Assembly (NCBI GenBank): GCA_021904315.1
Contig: CM038914.1
Span: forward strand, 23,795,065-23,859,064
Source: Sphagnum magellanicum
Taxonomy: Eukaryota; Streptophyta; Sphagnopsida; Sphagnales; Sphagnaceae
Reading direction: 5' to 3'
Length of the DNA: 64,000 bases
Below the pieces are notes generated by a model. That model ran no database searches. It saw only the letters and a list, made by a program, of their open reading frames with translations, and had not been told where the DNA came from. Shown here one piece after another: positions 37,611 through 50,823 of this stretch. Positions within the stretch are counted from its first letter, which is position 1. Each line of letters starts with the position of its first letter. Position numbers and translations under genes: made by a program.

Positions 37611-40600
37611 TAACATGGGTACCTGATAGGTATTGTTGGTTAAGATTTCAAGGTCCTGATCCAAAAGTCAATACGTTTCCATTCACCAGCCAATAATACA
37701 TAGAACCCAAGCTATAGACAAAAATGATTCCTACCCAAAGGTGGGGTAGACTTGGCTACATTTTTTATGTTGAAAAAAAACCTGCACAGTATTGTATTTT
37801 TGGATTATAAACAATTTAAGAGTAGGGCAAAGCAAGAGGCAAACATTATCATGAACCTAAACTAAACATCCTTGAATCACAAGGGGCAGGAGGGGGAGGG
37901 TTCTCACTTTGAGGGTCTGAAAAAGTAAGGAATTCATCCCAAACATCTGACTTGGCTATGTAGGCCTTCACCATCAAATAACATGAACTACATCGCCTAT
38001 ACCCACGTACATGATAACTTTTCAAAACATTTATTCACATGCCACCTTCTGCAATAATAGGTGGATGATTGAGCTTTTGCCACCATACACAATGTAAGGT
38101 ATTTAAGGTTCTTATGACCATTTTAAAAAGCAAATTTGGTGAACTAATCAAAGTGGGAGGGATCTTATACCTATAATAAGGCATAATTTCCCTCCCCCTC
38201 TTTAAGACTCTTTAAGAGTAGGTGTAAGATCCCTCCTCATTTCCAGGAGGGATATTCATAGATATGAGGTGCCCTCCAACACACTACTACATTTTGGAGA
38301 TGAGTTGTCCCCCCCCCTTACCCCCTTGAATTTCTCCAAGTCCTGTCCATGAAAGACATTACAAGGACTGACAATTGGATCTTGTGATTGTAAGACTTAC
38401 ACAAGGATATAGACTTTTGACTCTACTGTAAAACTATATGCCTCTGCAGACAAGAAAATATGATTTTGGAAAAATTATAGTTTGCAAATACTTCCTCCAA
38501 TTATGTTTGTAAATTTCCACCCCAACAAAGATTCCTTCTTGACGCTGATTTCTACTTGCACTAACAGTTGGATAAATATGAATATGAATTTTTAAAAACT
38601 CAATGTCACTGACAATCAATAAATTCTGTTGAACAATGTCAAATTTCAAACCATAGCTCATCAACATACACAATCTTTCACATGTCCATATCCAGAAAAT
38701 CATTTGGTGAGAAGTGTTTTAGCTGGTAAGTTGTAGAAACAAGCAGGAAAGGTAGTGCATCTTCTATCTCATCTCCTGGTATAGGACTTCACATGGCAGA
38801 GTTACAACTTTCAAAAACAAAGTCATTAAGAGTTGCAAAACATTGGCCCGGGCAAACCCCCTGTCTAGCAAGTGTCATTCATCACAAATCATTAAAAACA
38901 GCCATTACCTTGTTCATGTGTACTTTACAACCATTTCATTACAGGCACAAATTTGTGCAATCTAATTGATTGCAGCACAAGACCTTTCCTTAGTTTATGA
39001 ACCAAAATATATTTACCGTGCTGAAGGGCAAAGGGAATGCAAGATTCAGACAAGGCACTTTGAACCTGGATTCAGACATACAGGGTATGTTGCCAGAGCA
39101 TTCACAGTTCACTTGCTTTGAAACAGATGCAATTGAAGCTAACAAGGTTTCAGACCCTTTCATGCATCAGATCAGATGCAATATTGCATGCAAGTGTAGC
39201 AAAGTCTGGACACACCAAGACCACTAAACAACAAAAATTCAAGCACATGCTTAAAAGACTTTCAATGCTTCAGAATCTCACAAAGTTATCTACCAGTAAA
39301 CAAAATTTGCAGCTTCTGTTCAGCCTTCGAAACTATAAAGGAGCAAAAGACAAAGACATCATAGAGCTGCAGTGGGCAAAAAAAACCTCTATGGTTCAAA
39401 CGGTTAAGCTTAATTTTGTGAGGCTTTGTGGGAGTATTCACATCCTGTCAAATTCAGAACTGCATCCGTTCCATTACAAGTCTTATTCTGGTATTCTGGT
39501 ACAAATCTTGGGCCCAAAAGCTGGATTCAATGAGCAATATTGATGCAGTCACTCAAGCAGGGACAGGTTCAGGTAGTGGCCTAAGTGCCTTTAAAGGGTT
39601 AGAAATCACAGCGTCAATTAGTCCATACTCCTTTGCCTCCTTTGCACTCATGAAAAAATCTCGGTCTGTATCTTGCACAATTGTTTCATAAGGTTGCCCC
39701 CTGTGATAAGCAAGATACCCGTTCAAATTTGCCTTGTGGTGCAAAATCTCATTTGCCTGGACCCAACGACAGCACCAGGGAAATTAAAATCAGCCTTCTG
39801 CTCCTCTAACAAAACTAAGCATGACACTTGACTGGACTCATATGATCATCTAAACCACTGCTGCCTTTTTCCTGCAACAAAGTGAAATGGCCAGTCCTTC
39901 CTGCCTGTAACTCCCAGACTAATTCCCATTTGACCTACAACATTCAACACTTCCACAAAGAACTGTCCATAGACATTTATCTTCATCCAACTGATAGTTT
40001 AGACCAATGGTGTCACAGCTATCCTTCAGTGCAAGACAAAAGCAGATCAACCTGGAGAAGGCAAGAACCTAATGAACTTTTAAGGCCAGATGCACAATAA
40101 TCTTCTCAAAAAAAAGTTGAGAAAAAGCTCCAAAGAGAAGAATTAACTATTTTGAGAATCAAGAAATCTCTATACTCACAATTAAAGGTAATGGGAACCA
40201 GGTGAAAATTCTTCTGTGAAAGACAGAAAAGCTCCCAGATAAGGACTTAGAACACAGGAAAAAGAAATACAAAGAAGCGAAGGAAAAGTACAAAAAGAAC
40301 AATAAAACTAACACTATGAACAGCAGTGGCAGTGTGTGGATTTTTCAGGGACCATCACCATGTATGATAGTGACTTTTCTGTCACAACTTTCCCACTTAC
40401 TTAATCAGTTTCCCTACAGTGGGGATAGATCAGTGGGGATGCATACTAAGTTTCTCAGCCATGGTACATACTGGCTCCCTACACCACAGAAAAGAAAACA
40501 CAGAGGGAAGAAAATGGGGGAGAAAAAGGAAGGCACATGAGGAAGAAGAAATCATAGCAGAAAAGGGAGAAGATGAGCAAAGACCAAGCAGACCAAGTCT

Positions 40601-41505
40601 GATTTAAAAAGCTCCCCACTTACAAGACTACAAAATCATTCAATAACTCTGGATGCTTAAGTCCAAAAAGAAAATTTTCTCTGTCTAAAAGACCTATAAT
40701 CCTCGTTAAGAGAATCTTTACAAGACAGCCCTTATCCTTCAGAAGGACAATGAGACTAACTGTCTAAGAAATGAAGAAAACTTACAAAGCCTCAAGAACC
40801 TCTAGAACTGACTATTTATAGTGCCCAACTCAGCAGTAATAGAGACTTTGGAACGAATGCGAGGCATACAGATCATGTCAGTATTTGCATACTCTGATAA
40901 AGTGCATTCATAAACAATGGCACATAAAAGATCTCTAGGACTTTTGATTATCAATAAATCCAAGAAGTTACAACAGAAGCTGTTAGCTCACAAGATTTAT
41001 TGGGGTATATGAGACTGCAAAAACAGTCTTCATCCAGGTACATAAAACTCTTGAAGTTCAGAAAGTCCACGACAAAAAGATCATCCACAAACCTAGGAAC
41101 TAGGTATAATGTCTGAAGTAATAACAGGGCAAGTGTTGGATTTCAAAAGACACTTTCAAAAATCAAACTCATGGAAAAAGAAGGTAGAAATTCACTAAAT
41201 AGCCTGCACACCTGGTACCCATGGGGATACCAATACCTTGTCCATAAGCACCAAACACCAAAAGTATGGATCAGATTATCTATCAAAAGCACAAACCTGA
41301 AACTATAGGATCCAAAAGAACTTACCTATTATATACTGATAACCCACACATATCTGAAATTAAGAGCCCATTTTTGAACCAACAAGAGCTTAAAACAATG
41401 AAATTGAAATAAACGATCAAACACTCTACTAACTGCTTTTACATCTGCTCAATCTTATTATATAGAGTTCAAATCAAACAACTACAGCAAAAGCGGAAAA
41501 GTGTT
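37611..41505. repeat. Segmental duplication, copy 1
   Basis: This segment aligns base for base by eye, with small indels, to 56772-61108. It begins around AACATGGGTA and ends at GCGGAAAAGTGTTA. It contains the last exon of a ClpP gene, about 1.9 kb of its 3' flank and about 1.75 kb of its last intron, but no other ClpP exon. The site that holds a MITE in copy 2 is empty here (CCAATAATACATAGAACCC near 37690). It is directly followed by the 142-bp minisatellite. Confidence 0.9.
39553..39756 (-). pseudogene. Orphan last exon of a ClpP5-like gene
   Basis: Sixty-seven codons plus stop, preceded by an intact acceptor (ggtccag). The peptide starts [18 protein letters not shown] and ends [15 protein letters not shown], with [20 protein letters not shown] between. 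It differs from the complete gene at 59109-59312 by one visible substitution (HRGQ for HTGQ). The upstream exons with the catalytic Ser and His are absent, so it cannot make a protease. It was duplicated together with intron and 3' flank. Confidence 0.9.
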
Positions 41506-41508
41506 ACT

Positions 41509-41985
41509 AAGGGCTCGTCCAGCCAGTCCCCATTGTTAGGCCTTACCTGGTGGTGCAACAGTTTTAATGTCCCTAGGGTAGCTGTATAAGGCCACAAGCA
41601 GGGTAGTGTGGAGTGGTTAAGGCCCAGGAATGTGGTAGTTCCTGCCATTAAGGGCCTGTCCAACCATGTTCCCTGTTGTTGGGCCTTATCTGGTGGCATG
41701 ACAGTTTTAATGTCCCTAGGATAGTTGTATAAGGCCTCATGCAAGGTCATGTGGAGGGCTTAAGGCCCAAGGAGGAGATAGTTCCAGAAATTAAGGGCCT
41801 ATACAGCCACATTCCCTAATTGTCAGGCCTTACCTGATGGTGCAAAAGTTGTAACATCCATAATGGTAGTTGGTAGCCTTATACAAGGTTGTGTGTAGGG
41901 GAGTATGGTACCGGTCGGTAGGCAGTTCCTTGAATTAAGGGCCTATTGCAGGTACATCGCCCATTGTTGGGCCTTACATAGTGTT
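41509..41985. repeat. ~142-bp minisatellite, 3.3 copies
   Basis: The landmark TTAAGGGC(C/T)...CC...TTGTTGGGCCTTA recurs at about 41509, 41648, 41791 and 41935 (spacings 139, 143 and 144 bp). Other shared words are GGCCTTA(C/T)CTGGTGG, TTTTAATGTCCCTAG and TATAAGGCC. The fourth unit is partial. The array starts within a few bases of the end of the segmental duplication. Confidence 0.85.
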
Positions 41986-42047
41986 AAAGAACTTTGTTTC
42001 TTTGAAAAAAGGACTTGCGAAATAAGGGGAAGAATCTTTCCACCTAT

Positions 42048-42200
42048 TGAATTTTTCTTGAACAAATGGAATGAGAAATTAAGGTGAGGGTGCCTTAAAT
42101 TTACAATTTTTTCTTGAACAAAATAGAAAAGGGAAATAAGATAAAGCAAATTAAAAACTTTTAATTTTCTTGAACAAAAGAAATGGGAAATAAGAGGAAG
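42048..42200. repeat. Short tandem repeat of TTTTCTTGAACAAA
   Basis: Three copies of TTTTCTTGAACAAA, each followed by a variant of ATGGGAAATAAG, at roughly 55-60-bp intervals directly after the minisatellite. Confidence 0.7.
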
Positions 42201-42249
42201 TGCCATATACCCTCCTTCATATATCAAAGGTGTTATGTCCTTTTGAAAG

Positions 42250-43690
42250 CTGGGCTCCATGCAGTACATTACGTGGTAATGTTGTAGATTACTACATTGT
42301 TATGTTATTTCTCATATTGAAAAACCACTAGCGTACTAAGTACTGACCCACTCTAGGTATAAGCAGTGATTAGCCATTCAGAACTAGTAAAAAATTGCCC
42401 CTTCAATTGCTTCATATTAAGGATTTAACTAAGATTTAGGTTCACACTCATACAAGTAAAAAAATCAAATAAGATGTATTCATCTTTTTCTTTGCAAAAA
42501 GGCTTGTTTTCGAATTCTACATGTGGCCAGGAAAATTAATAGCTAGACATGTTGATTAATCCAGCGACGAGCTGATGATCTAGTTATTTGTTCCAATGCC
42601 ATCAAAAAGGCCTTATGGACAACTTTGCCTTATCCCATAAGAAGAAGCTTTCTCCATATAGAGCTTGGCATTTGTGTCATAAGCAAGAGCGTGGTATAGG
42701 TACTCTTCAAGCAAAGCAACAATGATAAGGAATTATGGATACCTGATTTAAAATTCTACTTTTGCAAACACAAGTGACTAGCCCATTTTAATCCTACAGC
42801 CTTTTGTCAAATTTGCCAGTGTCAAAGAAAAGGTTGGACTATGCCTAATCTATAGGCAGAAAATTGGTTGAAGGGAGTTCATGGTTGAGACTTGAAACCC
42901 CACCGCATGATTTAGCATTGATTTTTAAATCCTTTATTGGGGAGGCTCGTATGGACTATAGACACCAGGCATTCCGCATGAACTGTAATTGCCAAGCTCA
43001 AAAAGGTGCATTTTCAAAGCCTTATGCATTGATTTTGTTCTAGTCCACCACCAGAAAAAAATTTAAACAAATTTCAATGTAAGATATCACAACATGGTAG
43101 CACTAAAAACCAATTTAATATTTTATTTAACATAACATAATAGCTTACTAAGATAGAAAATGTACATACATTGGGAATTCTATCTAAAATCCACATTCTA
43201 GTTTTAAATTGATTTTTGGGAAACTTTTGTCTTATAGTTTTCACATTAAATTGCTTTTGGAGCATACCCTCCTCCCATAATTTCAATGTCTGTTTATTGG
43301 TCAATTTGCAATGTTGTGTGGGCACAACTTCATAAACCATTTGGTGGCTATCGCTTATGACTTACTATGGACAATGATAAATGGCAAATGCTCCTCAGTG
43401 TGATCTTTAATGTCATATATGGCTTATTCAAAGGGCATAGGTCCACAAGAAATTTGAAGTGAGTTCATTTTGTGTCAATTGTTTCGCATGAAATTGCTAT
43501 AGCAAGCAAGTGCCCACAAGGGGAAAACTTTTGATAACCTTGGTAACATATTTAAATCACCTATGAGAAACCACCACCTGTGAAATGTTCATCTGGCCAT
43601 AGCCCATCTTCATGTTGAGTGTTTTGCAAAAATCTGAGCCCATTTTACGCTCCTGTGTGGTTTGCATTACCTTTTGAGATCAAGGCAAGC
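42250..43690. other. Gene-poor stretch
   Basis: No supported gene or repeat. Confidence 0.5.
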
Positions 43691-43695
43691 AATGC

Positions 43696-44207
43696 TCAAG
43701 TTGAGCTATCCACTAATGACTCATGTAGTTGGGCTGACATGCCCACAACACAAGCTGTGACCTCCACTGTTGGTGGGTCAAGCAAACTGCCATGATCTGC
43801 AAGTGGGATATTGGTGATGTAGAGATGGGTGTTGCCTACATCACAAGCAGCAAAACCCCTTTCTTGCTTTGCAAACCCATAACCCAGTCTTTGCCACAAG
43901 CTATGGCTTTGTTGTTGTCCCCTATGCCAAATTGTTGGCAGGCATGATCCATAACCATTGCAACCATTGATGTGTTATCTAGGTCAATGAAGTAGGTGTT
44001 ATTAAATTGGAAGGCCCAACTACCTGGACGAACATGTGGCTTTTGATACACCCAATCACCTTTGACATGTAACACTTGTCTATTACATAGCCAATTGAGT
44101 GCATGGTTGATTTGTGTTTCAAAAGCTTGATTGCCAACTGGATGATAGTTTGTGGGGTTGTTGGGGTGTAAACTACATCTATGGTACTTGGTGAGTGTTG
44201 GTAGCAC
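43696..44207 (-). pseudogene. SHC: Squalene-hopene cyclase central fragment, inverted
   Basis: The minus strand reads ALNWLCNRQV, GDWVYQKPHVRPGSWAFQF, YFIDLDNTSMVAM, then after a 1-bp frameshift near 43870 GFAACDVGNTHLYITNIPLADHGSLLDPPTVEVTAC. This is the middle of a prokaryotic-type squalene-hopene cyclase, a triterpene-forming membrane-associated enzyme also found in mosses and ferns. The catalytic DXDDTA motif is changed to DLDNTS, so the central Asp pair is lost. The piece ends where a further ~90 residues would precede the part found at 44242. Confidence 0.8.
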
Positions 44208-44241
44208 TAAGCAATGTGGGCATTAGTTCAATGACTCTTCA

Positions 44242-44616
44242 GTGACTAGGGCAGTGCATTGGTCGCTCAATATCCAAATTGTGTATGGTGGCTGGGAGTG
44301 GTCTTCTGATAGCTACAAGCTAGACTATAAGGGTTACAAACCTGAACCTTCAACCTCAAACCAAACAGCTTGGGCATTGCTTGCCTTAATGTCAGCAGAT
44401 GAGGCGAAGCATAAGGCAGTGGAAAATGGGATCACATTTTTGCAAAACATTCATGGTGAAGAAGGTTGGCTTGGTGAGTGTTTCAGTGGTGGTGGTTTTC
44501 CACAGGTACTTTACTTCCAATACCATGGCTACCTAAAGTTTTTTCCCTTATGGGCCTTCGCCCATTATCACAATATCCTGCAAAATAGTTCACACACCAT
44601 TGTAGTTGCAATTTGA
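44242..44616 (+). pseudogene. SHC: Squalene-hopene cyclase C-terminal fragment
   Basis: The plus strand reads RAVHWSLNIQ, YGGWEWSSDSYK, then SNQTAWALLALMSADEAKHK, AVENGITFLQ, GFPQVLYFQYHGYLKFFPLW. These are the QW-repeat and C-terminal segments of squalene-hopene cyclase (S-Q-T-A-W-A-L, G-T-G-F-P, Y-R/K-x-Y/F-F-P-L). It lies 34 bp from the minus-strand fragment and in the opposite orientation, so an inversion broke the parent copy. It ends at a TGA at 44614-44616. Confidence 0.85.
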
Positions 44617-44619
44617 ACT

Positions 44620-45535
44620 ACAATTTTGTATGGACATGTGCCTAATGATGGTCATTTGAAATTGCACAAAAGCAAGATTTGCCATTGATCATAGTAAAAT
44701 GATTTGAAAACATAGTTGGAGAAAAACACATTTATGCCAAGTTAAGTCTTAGGTTGTGATCAGTTTTCAAATTCTGTGCTAAGACAATGTACTAAGGATT
44801 GCAATATCCATATATTTGGGTAACAGACTTGTTTAGCTGATTGTCTTACTAAGGGTTGAGGCATAACATTCAATAACTATGAAATCAAGCTGATTACTTT
44901 GCTAATTGATTTTTCCAATGACTGCAAACTAGCATAATATTCTTTCCAAGCTCATAATATTGGAAATCATGACCTTGGCATAGTGAAGTCCAAATCCTGT
45001 ACCCAGTGCACACCTTCTTATGAAGGGCCATTGACCATGATTTTCTACACCAGTTATATGAAAGCATCAATGTTAAGTAGAAAATCTTGCTGTATGTACC
45101 ATTTAAATTAACCATCAGCTTCATAATAAGGACATAGATCCACAAGAAACTTGAAGCAAGTTCAAAGCCCAAACATCATCTCATGTGAACTAAGTCTCCT
45201 CATCCTTGTCCTCTTATTGCCACCTCTACATAGTGGCTCATTGTGTTCTTGTCCTCATCAGTTTATTAAATTTTTGTGATGTCTGATTTTAGGGCTTTCA
45301 TGACAGTGTCAAAATATTGTGGTTTTGTGGTTTCCATGGATAACTTTGTTTTTCTTTCTTTGTTCTTTGCCTTTAGTCGAAGATGAGCAATTTCCATGAT
45401 GACATACAAGATATGAGCAGAGCTGATCTTATTGGTGTCCTGAAAAGATAACATTCAATGTTGCCCCAAATGACATGATCTCAAAGCCAAGAATCACATG
45501 GTCTGAATATTATTGACATTCAAAATCCTGTTCAT
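44620..45535. other. Gene-poor stretch
   Basis: No supported gene or repeat. Confidence 0.5.
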
Positions 45536-45990
45536 TTGGGGACTGTTGCAAAGTTAATTCAGGGATTTACCAACGTTGGGCTCCTACCTGGTTTGGTGGG
45601 TTCGAACCACCAGTTCTCGTTCCATTTAGTAAACACTGAACCAGAACTGGGTCTAATTGTCAGAACTAGCTGGTTCTGGAATCAGAACTGGGCTATTCTA
45701 AAAACCCAACTTGGAACTGGGTTCCTGGTTCTATTTATGTGTGGAACCAGAACCGATACCAGAATTTGTTTCCAAAATAGTTATAGAACCAAGAGCAAAC
45801 TGGAGCTTAAGTAGCGGTTAATTGCTCAATCTGATGTGAATTACTTCAAACTGGATCTGATCTTCACAACTGGAACTGGAAAAAAAATTTAATGAAGAAC
45901 CAGACCCAGATGCCTGGTTCCATTTATGTGTGGAACTGGAAGCACTCTAATTTAGTTTTTAGAACCAGAGGTTCTTCATAAAAGTAAAGA
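45536..45990. repeat. GGTTC/GAACC-rich repetitive block
   Basis: Dense direct and inverted copies of GGAACCAGAACC-like words. The longer unit CCTGGTTC(T/C)ATTTATGTGTGGAAC occurs near 45730 and 45915. It looks like a degraded transposon end cluster or minisatellite rather than a gene, although a frame is open through part of it. Confidence 0.55.
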
Positions 45991-48900
45991 AACACCCAAC
46001 ACTGGAATTTACTTCCCCTTGCATATTATGAGTTATGAGCATAGTATGTCTTTCAGACAACTGGAGCACAACTGCATACTGCTTAGTCTCCCACAAGTCA
46101 TGACATTCTCGCCAAACACAGAATTTCTATTTTCACACAATCTGCTCTGTTGGTTGATGAAAGTCAGGCACTTGCTACTACATTTGCATCATGGACAAGA
46201 GGGAGTTGGAGTGACAACAATGGTATTAACTTATGTATAATCTCTAAGACAAAATTTGTGCACACTGCACAACTCTTCATCAATGTGCACAGCTGCCTGT
46301 ATTCCTGATGACAACTGCTCATATTCCTGAAATACACCCACAAGCCACTAAAAATTTCTCATCTTTTGCATGAGATTCAGGTCTTGCTACATCCTACTTC
46401 ACCACGTGTCTTTTCCAGATTTCCAGAACCCTTTGCACATATTGGTATGGTTGCAATATCTGGCAGCTCCATGATTATTTCCTCTTTCATGGCTCCTGTT
46501 TGAAGTACATGAGAGACATCCTATTATATTTGCAATCTCACCATTTGCTTCCTTCTTGACATACACCAACCAAGAGAAAGGATATAATTTGGAATTTGGC
46601 AACAAAGGACTCAATCCACACAAGAATTTCCTTGAATGGATTCCATTTCTCTGCATTGCTCAGCAGTCATCTCTTCACTGTGCACATGATGGAAGGACAT
46701 CATTCACTTGGGAATCACCCTAGCTTACTCTAGTTCAATGCTACAGTAGTTTGCATAAAGGTAGAAAAAACTCCACGATTCCGCAATTAGGGTAAGATTT
46801 GAGAGGGAAACCAATCAGCAACACTGAGAAGATGGAATGAAGAGAACTTAAGCCTACAATAAAAAAGTTGGCTGAGGATTTTGAGCCATAGGAAATGAGC
46901 AATTAAGATAGCTATCTGGATTGAGATTATCTGGAATGAGATCATGCAAATAGGTGAAACTTGGAAAATGGCACTCCCAATTGTGCCTCTATAGTACATA
47001 CTAGAAGTTCACCTTGTATCCAGGTGGTTGAAGCTCACACATTGGGTGTCTATTTGACTGTTTTCAACCATGTTTCAGGTACTGTACACCAATCAAATTC
47101 CAAGATTAGTCTTTGATGCTGTGATAGAAAGTTCTAAAGCCTTGAGATTGCATAAACTTTCTGTCTTATACCCTCCAAACTGAAGAAAAGTCCTCTTGAT
47201 GCCCTTGACTCCTGAGCACACGACTCCAGGGGCACCATGAAAATGCAAGGGACTGAATTGTGAGAGATGTTAAGAGTAATGGTGTTTTGATTAGGTCCAC
47301 AGGAGAGACAACAACTAGTCATACTTTGATTGCTTCCTGTCAAAAGTAAATGACTATTGAGATGACCGCAGGTACTCCCTAAAACAAAGACTGCTTTGGG
47401 ACTTGATCAAAAGAAAGGATAGAGCATTCTTCATAAACTTTCTGCTGAAATGCACAATTAGCATGTGCAACTTTAGTTTGTAGGAGGGAGGAGGTTTGTA
47501 ACATTGTAAAAGTCTTTTCCTCACTGAAAAGTTCATCCCATGACTACGTCCCATTCAAACAAGGCATACTAAGAACTACATCTGCACCTGCAATCACAAT
47601 AGATCCAGAAAAAAACTAGATCTGTCTCAGTTAGAGATTTGCATGTTGGAAAGAAATTTCAGGTTGGTGAAACCTAAAACTGAAATGTTTCCATAGTTAT
47701 TTAGGACCTGGATAAATGCAACACTAGGCATGCAGAATGGAAAACTTGATTAAAGCCTTGAAACACCAATAATCTAATAACTCTCACGATTAAAGGTACT
47801 TTAGCAAGGAGACAAAACTTTCCCTTAAAGTTAAAGATGAAGTCCAAATGATGATTAAAGAACAAGGAAGAAAAAAAGCACAAAATACACAAAAGGGACT
47901 TGAACTAGTTTGAACTAACTATAACTCTAGCAATATAAACACCAGTGATAATCGCTCATTTACTCAGTGACCATCAATAGTGACATGTACGAAAGTGACA
48001 TCTCCTTCACAATTCAGTTCATCAGTTCTGGATAATTTCCGTGCAATGGGTACAAGCCAATGTAACCACTTGCCTCATGCTGAGTTTCTGTTGCAAGTCC
48101 AGAAGCAAGAGAAAGACTCAGCCATGATTATTCACTTTGGCAACCTACACTAAAGAAGGAAATAGATGACTTCATAGTTTTTGGTTCATGTTATTTGAAA
48201 AAGCGACTCTTTGTTTTTGGTATGACTGGCTTAAGAACAGACAAGGGACAAACCTTCATCAAACATATGATCAATTGTTATTATGTTAATTGGAACTTCC
48301 ATATAAGCTTTTAGATCTGCCAGATCAATCTATCAATCTTGATGCATTCAGTTGAAAAATCAAACAACAGAAACAAGAACCAATAACAATCCAGTCCCAA
48401 ATTCTCACATCCAACATTTCACACAAATCAAAACTCATTCAAGCAGCAAGCATCAGACTCAGGCAATCTTCTCACCAAAAGAAAGTGGCAGAAGGAAATA
48501 ATGCTCCCTCACCACTTAGGGAGTAATAGATTACCTAACTTGTTGAAATGCCAAGAAAATAAAGCGAAATATTATTGCAACAATGCCACACATCATATGC
48601 GCTTGAATCTTTCTGCATGAATAGTCTGACACAAATTCAGCTACTTCTAGCCTAATGAGTGATTCTCAAATCTAAGAATCTGGTGGATGGTTGTTTGGAT
48701 CAACACACTCTGGAAGTCTTTCATGAGCATTTTTTCTTCTTCATGGCCCTCATACTCATGAACATTCACAAGACTCTCTGACCTTCCGTCTAACATGCAC
48801 ACTTGGCCAACAAAACCATCACAATTATGTGAACTGGCACTCTCAGTAACTGGAACTTTGTTCACAAATGGCAACATAGAGAGAGATTAAATGCCTGCAG

Positions 48901-50455
48901 GATGTTTTTGCCTTGCATCCAAACTCAACAAATAAAGTACATTTTCTTTTGCCCTTCTTCTGCAAGATAGTTCCAAACTCCCCACTAATACAATTACTCA
49001 TTATGCTGCCACATAGCACAAACAGAATGCTTTTCAAATCACATAATGCCATTGTTCTGTTCAACAAAAACACATAAAATATAGTTTCTCTTAGACCCTT
49101 GAAAGAATGTGACATTACCACATCAATAACCCCTAAAATCTGACACCATGAATTCTTCCAGATGGAACTTCACAAAACAGAATCAACAAACAGACAGACA
49201 CAGAAATTCCTTACCATGCTCGCAGTCCCCTAAGAGTTTTCATCACTTTCACAACCATCCCTAATCCTACTTCTCCTACTAACTGAATGACTGAATATTG
49301 CATATGAAATTCCAAGTTCCCAGCATAGCAGAAATAATGAAGAAGCCTAAAATTTCAACTTAACAGTGGCATCCACATCTACGAATCAAGCATTCATCTT
49401 ACTGCAGTTCATTATTCACGAATCAACCTCACTACATACTTAAGCATACCAAACCAAAAGCATGAATCATGAACTCAGCTTTTTCCATTGTGCCTCACCA
49501 CCAACATTCCTCCCACTTATCTCCTCCCTTGGCCACCCAAGCATCCTTCCTACCATCACTCTAATGCATCTCCCATCAAGAATGCAAAAAAAAAGCCCAG
49601 CTTGGCAACACCATCTTCACCATTCACCATTTCTGCCTTCAGTAGCACACTGCACATCCACACAAAACCCACACACAATTATTATTCTAAGCACAACAAA
49701 ACTCTTCACAGTGCCACCTTCAACAAACTACAAAAGGTGAAAGTGTTTTAGCCATTCCAATTGATGATGATAACTTTCATAAAGTAGTTGATGTTGATGT
49801 CCTTCTCTTTTCACAGTGGCCCAGAAAAATCCAGGTCACATTTCCAAATCAGTCTCATGTAGTTAACCAAGGTATGTGTTTCTGTCACTAGACCTGCATT
49901 AACAGGATGACTCATCCTTGATGGTGGGTAGCTCAAAGGAACACTAAAGGGAACGAGATCAACAAAAAAAACAAAGAACAAAAAGAAAAAACAAATAGAA
50001 TGAAAAACAAGAATAAATCCCAAAATTCAAACAAAGAAAAAAGAGGAGAAACAACATTGAGAGTTTTAAGTTTTAAGCACAAAGTGGGCTTTGAAAAACC
50101 TGCTTTGATGGGATTGAGAATTCTTGCAATATTGATTTTGATGGGATTGAGATTTCTTGTTAATGAAACCTCTGGTTTGCTCTAATATGAACTCTAAAAA
50201 GTAGCATTTTCTCCTCCAAACTTTGATGAAGCTCACCATTTGAGCTCCAAAGAACACTAGTGTTTACATTCTAGAAAGAAAAATTATTGCTTTATCTTGC
50301 CCCAAAAAAGATTCTTTACATGTTTTCCTTTCACAAAGACTTCCACTCATTGCGAAAATCTCCATTCACACAGAGATTGTTCTCTTTGACAGAGGAAGTC
50401 CAAACAGAATATCAAATTTGGCAGAGAAATTAGTACCTCGGGTATGTACCATTCC
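45991..50455. other. Long stretch without a recognisable gene
   Basis: Many short frames occur on both strands but none carries a domain, a consistent codon pattern or paired splice sites. Pro/Ser/Thr-rich frames at 49462-49751 look like compositional accidents of a CA-rich tract. No RNA gene was seen. Confidence 0.5.
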
Positions 50456-50460
50456 GCATT

Positions 50461-50823
50461 CTAGTCCTTTGCAAAAGTGGCTTGAAATTGCAGAATTTCA
50501 TCACCTAGCAGGTATGATATTGATATTGAATGTTGTTTTGAGATACATCTTGAACTCCAACCTTCTGTCAAAGGAATTATACATGTAATGTCACCTAAAG
50601 GGCAGCTGATCCAATTACGCATCCAATTCGAAGTCTCTGATTGCTGAACCACCCTCCTGCTAATTGAATTCAAGCCTAAGTAAACACCTCCCTCTATGAA
50701 CAACCAATTTAGAGTTCTATTCACAGATTGCTTGACATCCTTAAAGACATGTGCACCTATTAGTTTACAGCCCCGTTCCTCCACATTGAAGTCTTGCAAG
50801 TTGGCCAGTTTGTTCACCCTTCT
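50461..50823 (-). other. Open frame continuing in phase after the ROCO stop
   Basis: After the TGA at 50824-50826 the same frame stays open for 121 more codons (RRVNKLANLQDF ... GDEILQFQATFAKD). In DNA of this composition this is longer than expected by chance. The ROCO stop could therefore be a second CGA-to-TGA change (it would restore R-R-R), or this could be 3' UTR. I recognise no domain in it. Confidence 0.3.

Noticed and set aside
38997-39691. Paired frames conserved in both duplication copies (also 58553-59247) as a conserved gene.
   Set aside because: Conservation is explained by the recent duplication, and they overlap the 3' flank and last exon of ClpP on the other strand.
40316-40607. 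Lys/Arg/Glu-rich frames in both duplicate copies (also around 60028-60297) as a gene.
   Set aside because: They fall in the ClpP last intron, differ between the two copies in frame and length, and reflect a purine-rich tract.
49462-49751. Pro/Ser/Thr-rich frames as secreted proteins.
   Set aside because: Overlapping frames in a CA-rich tract, with no signal peptide, splice signals or domain.
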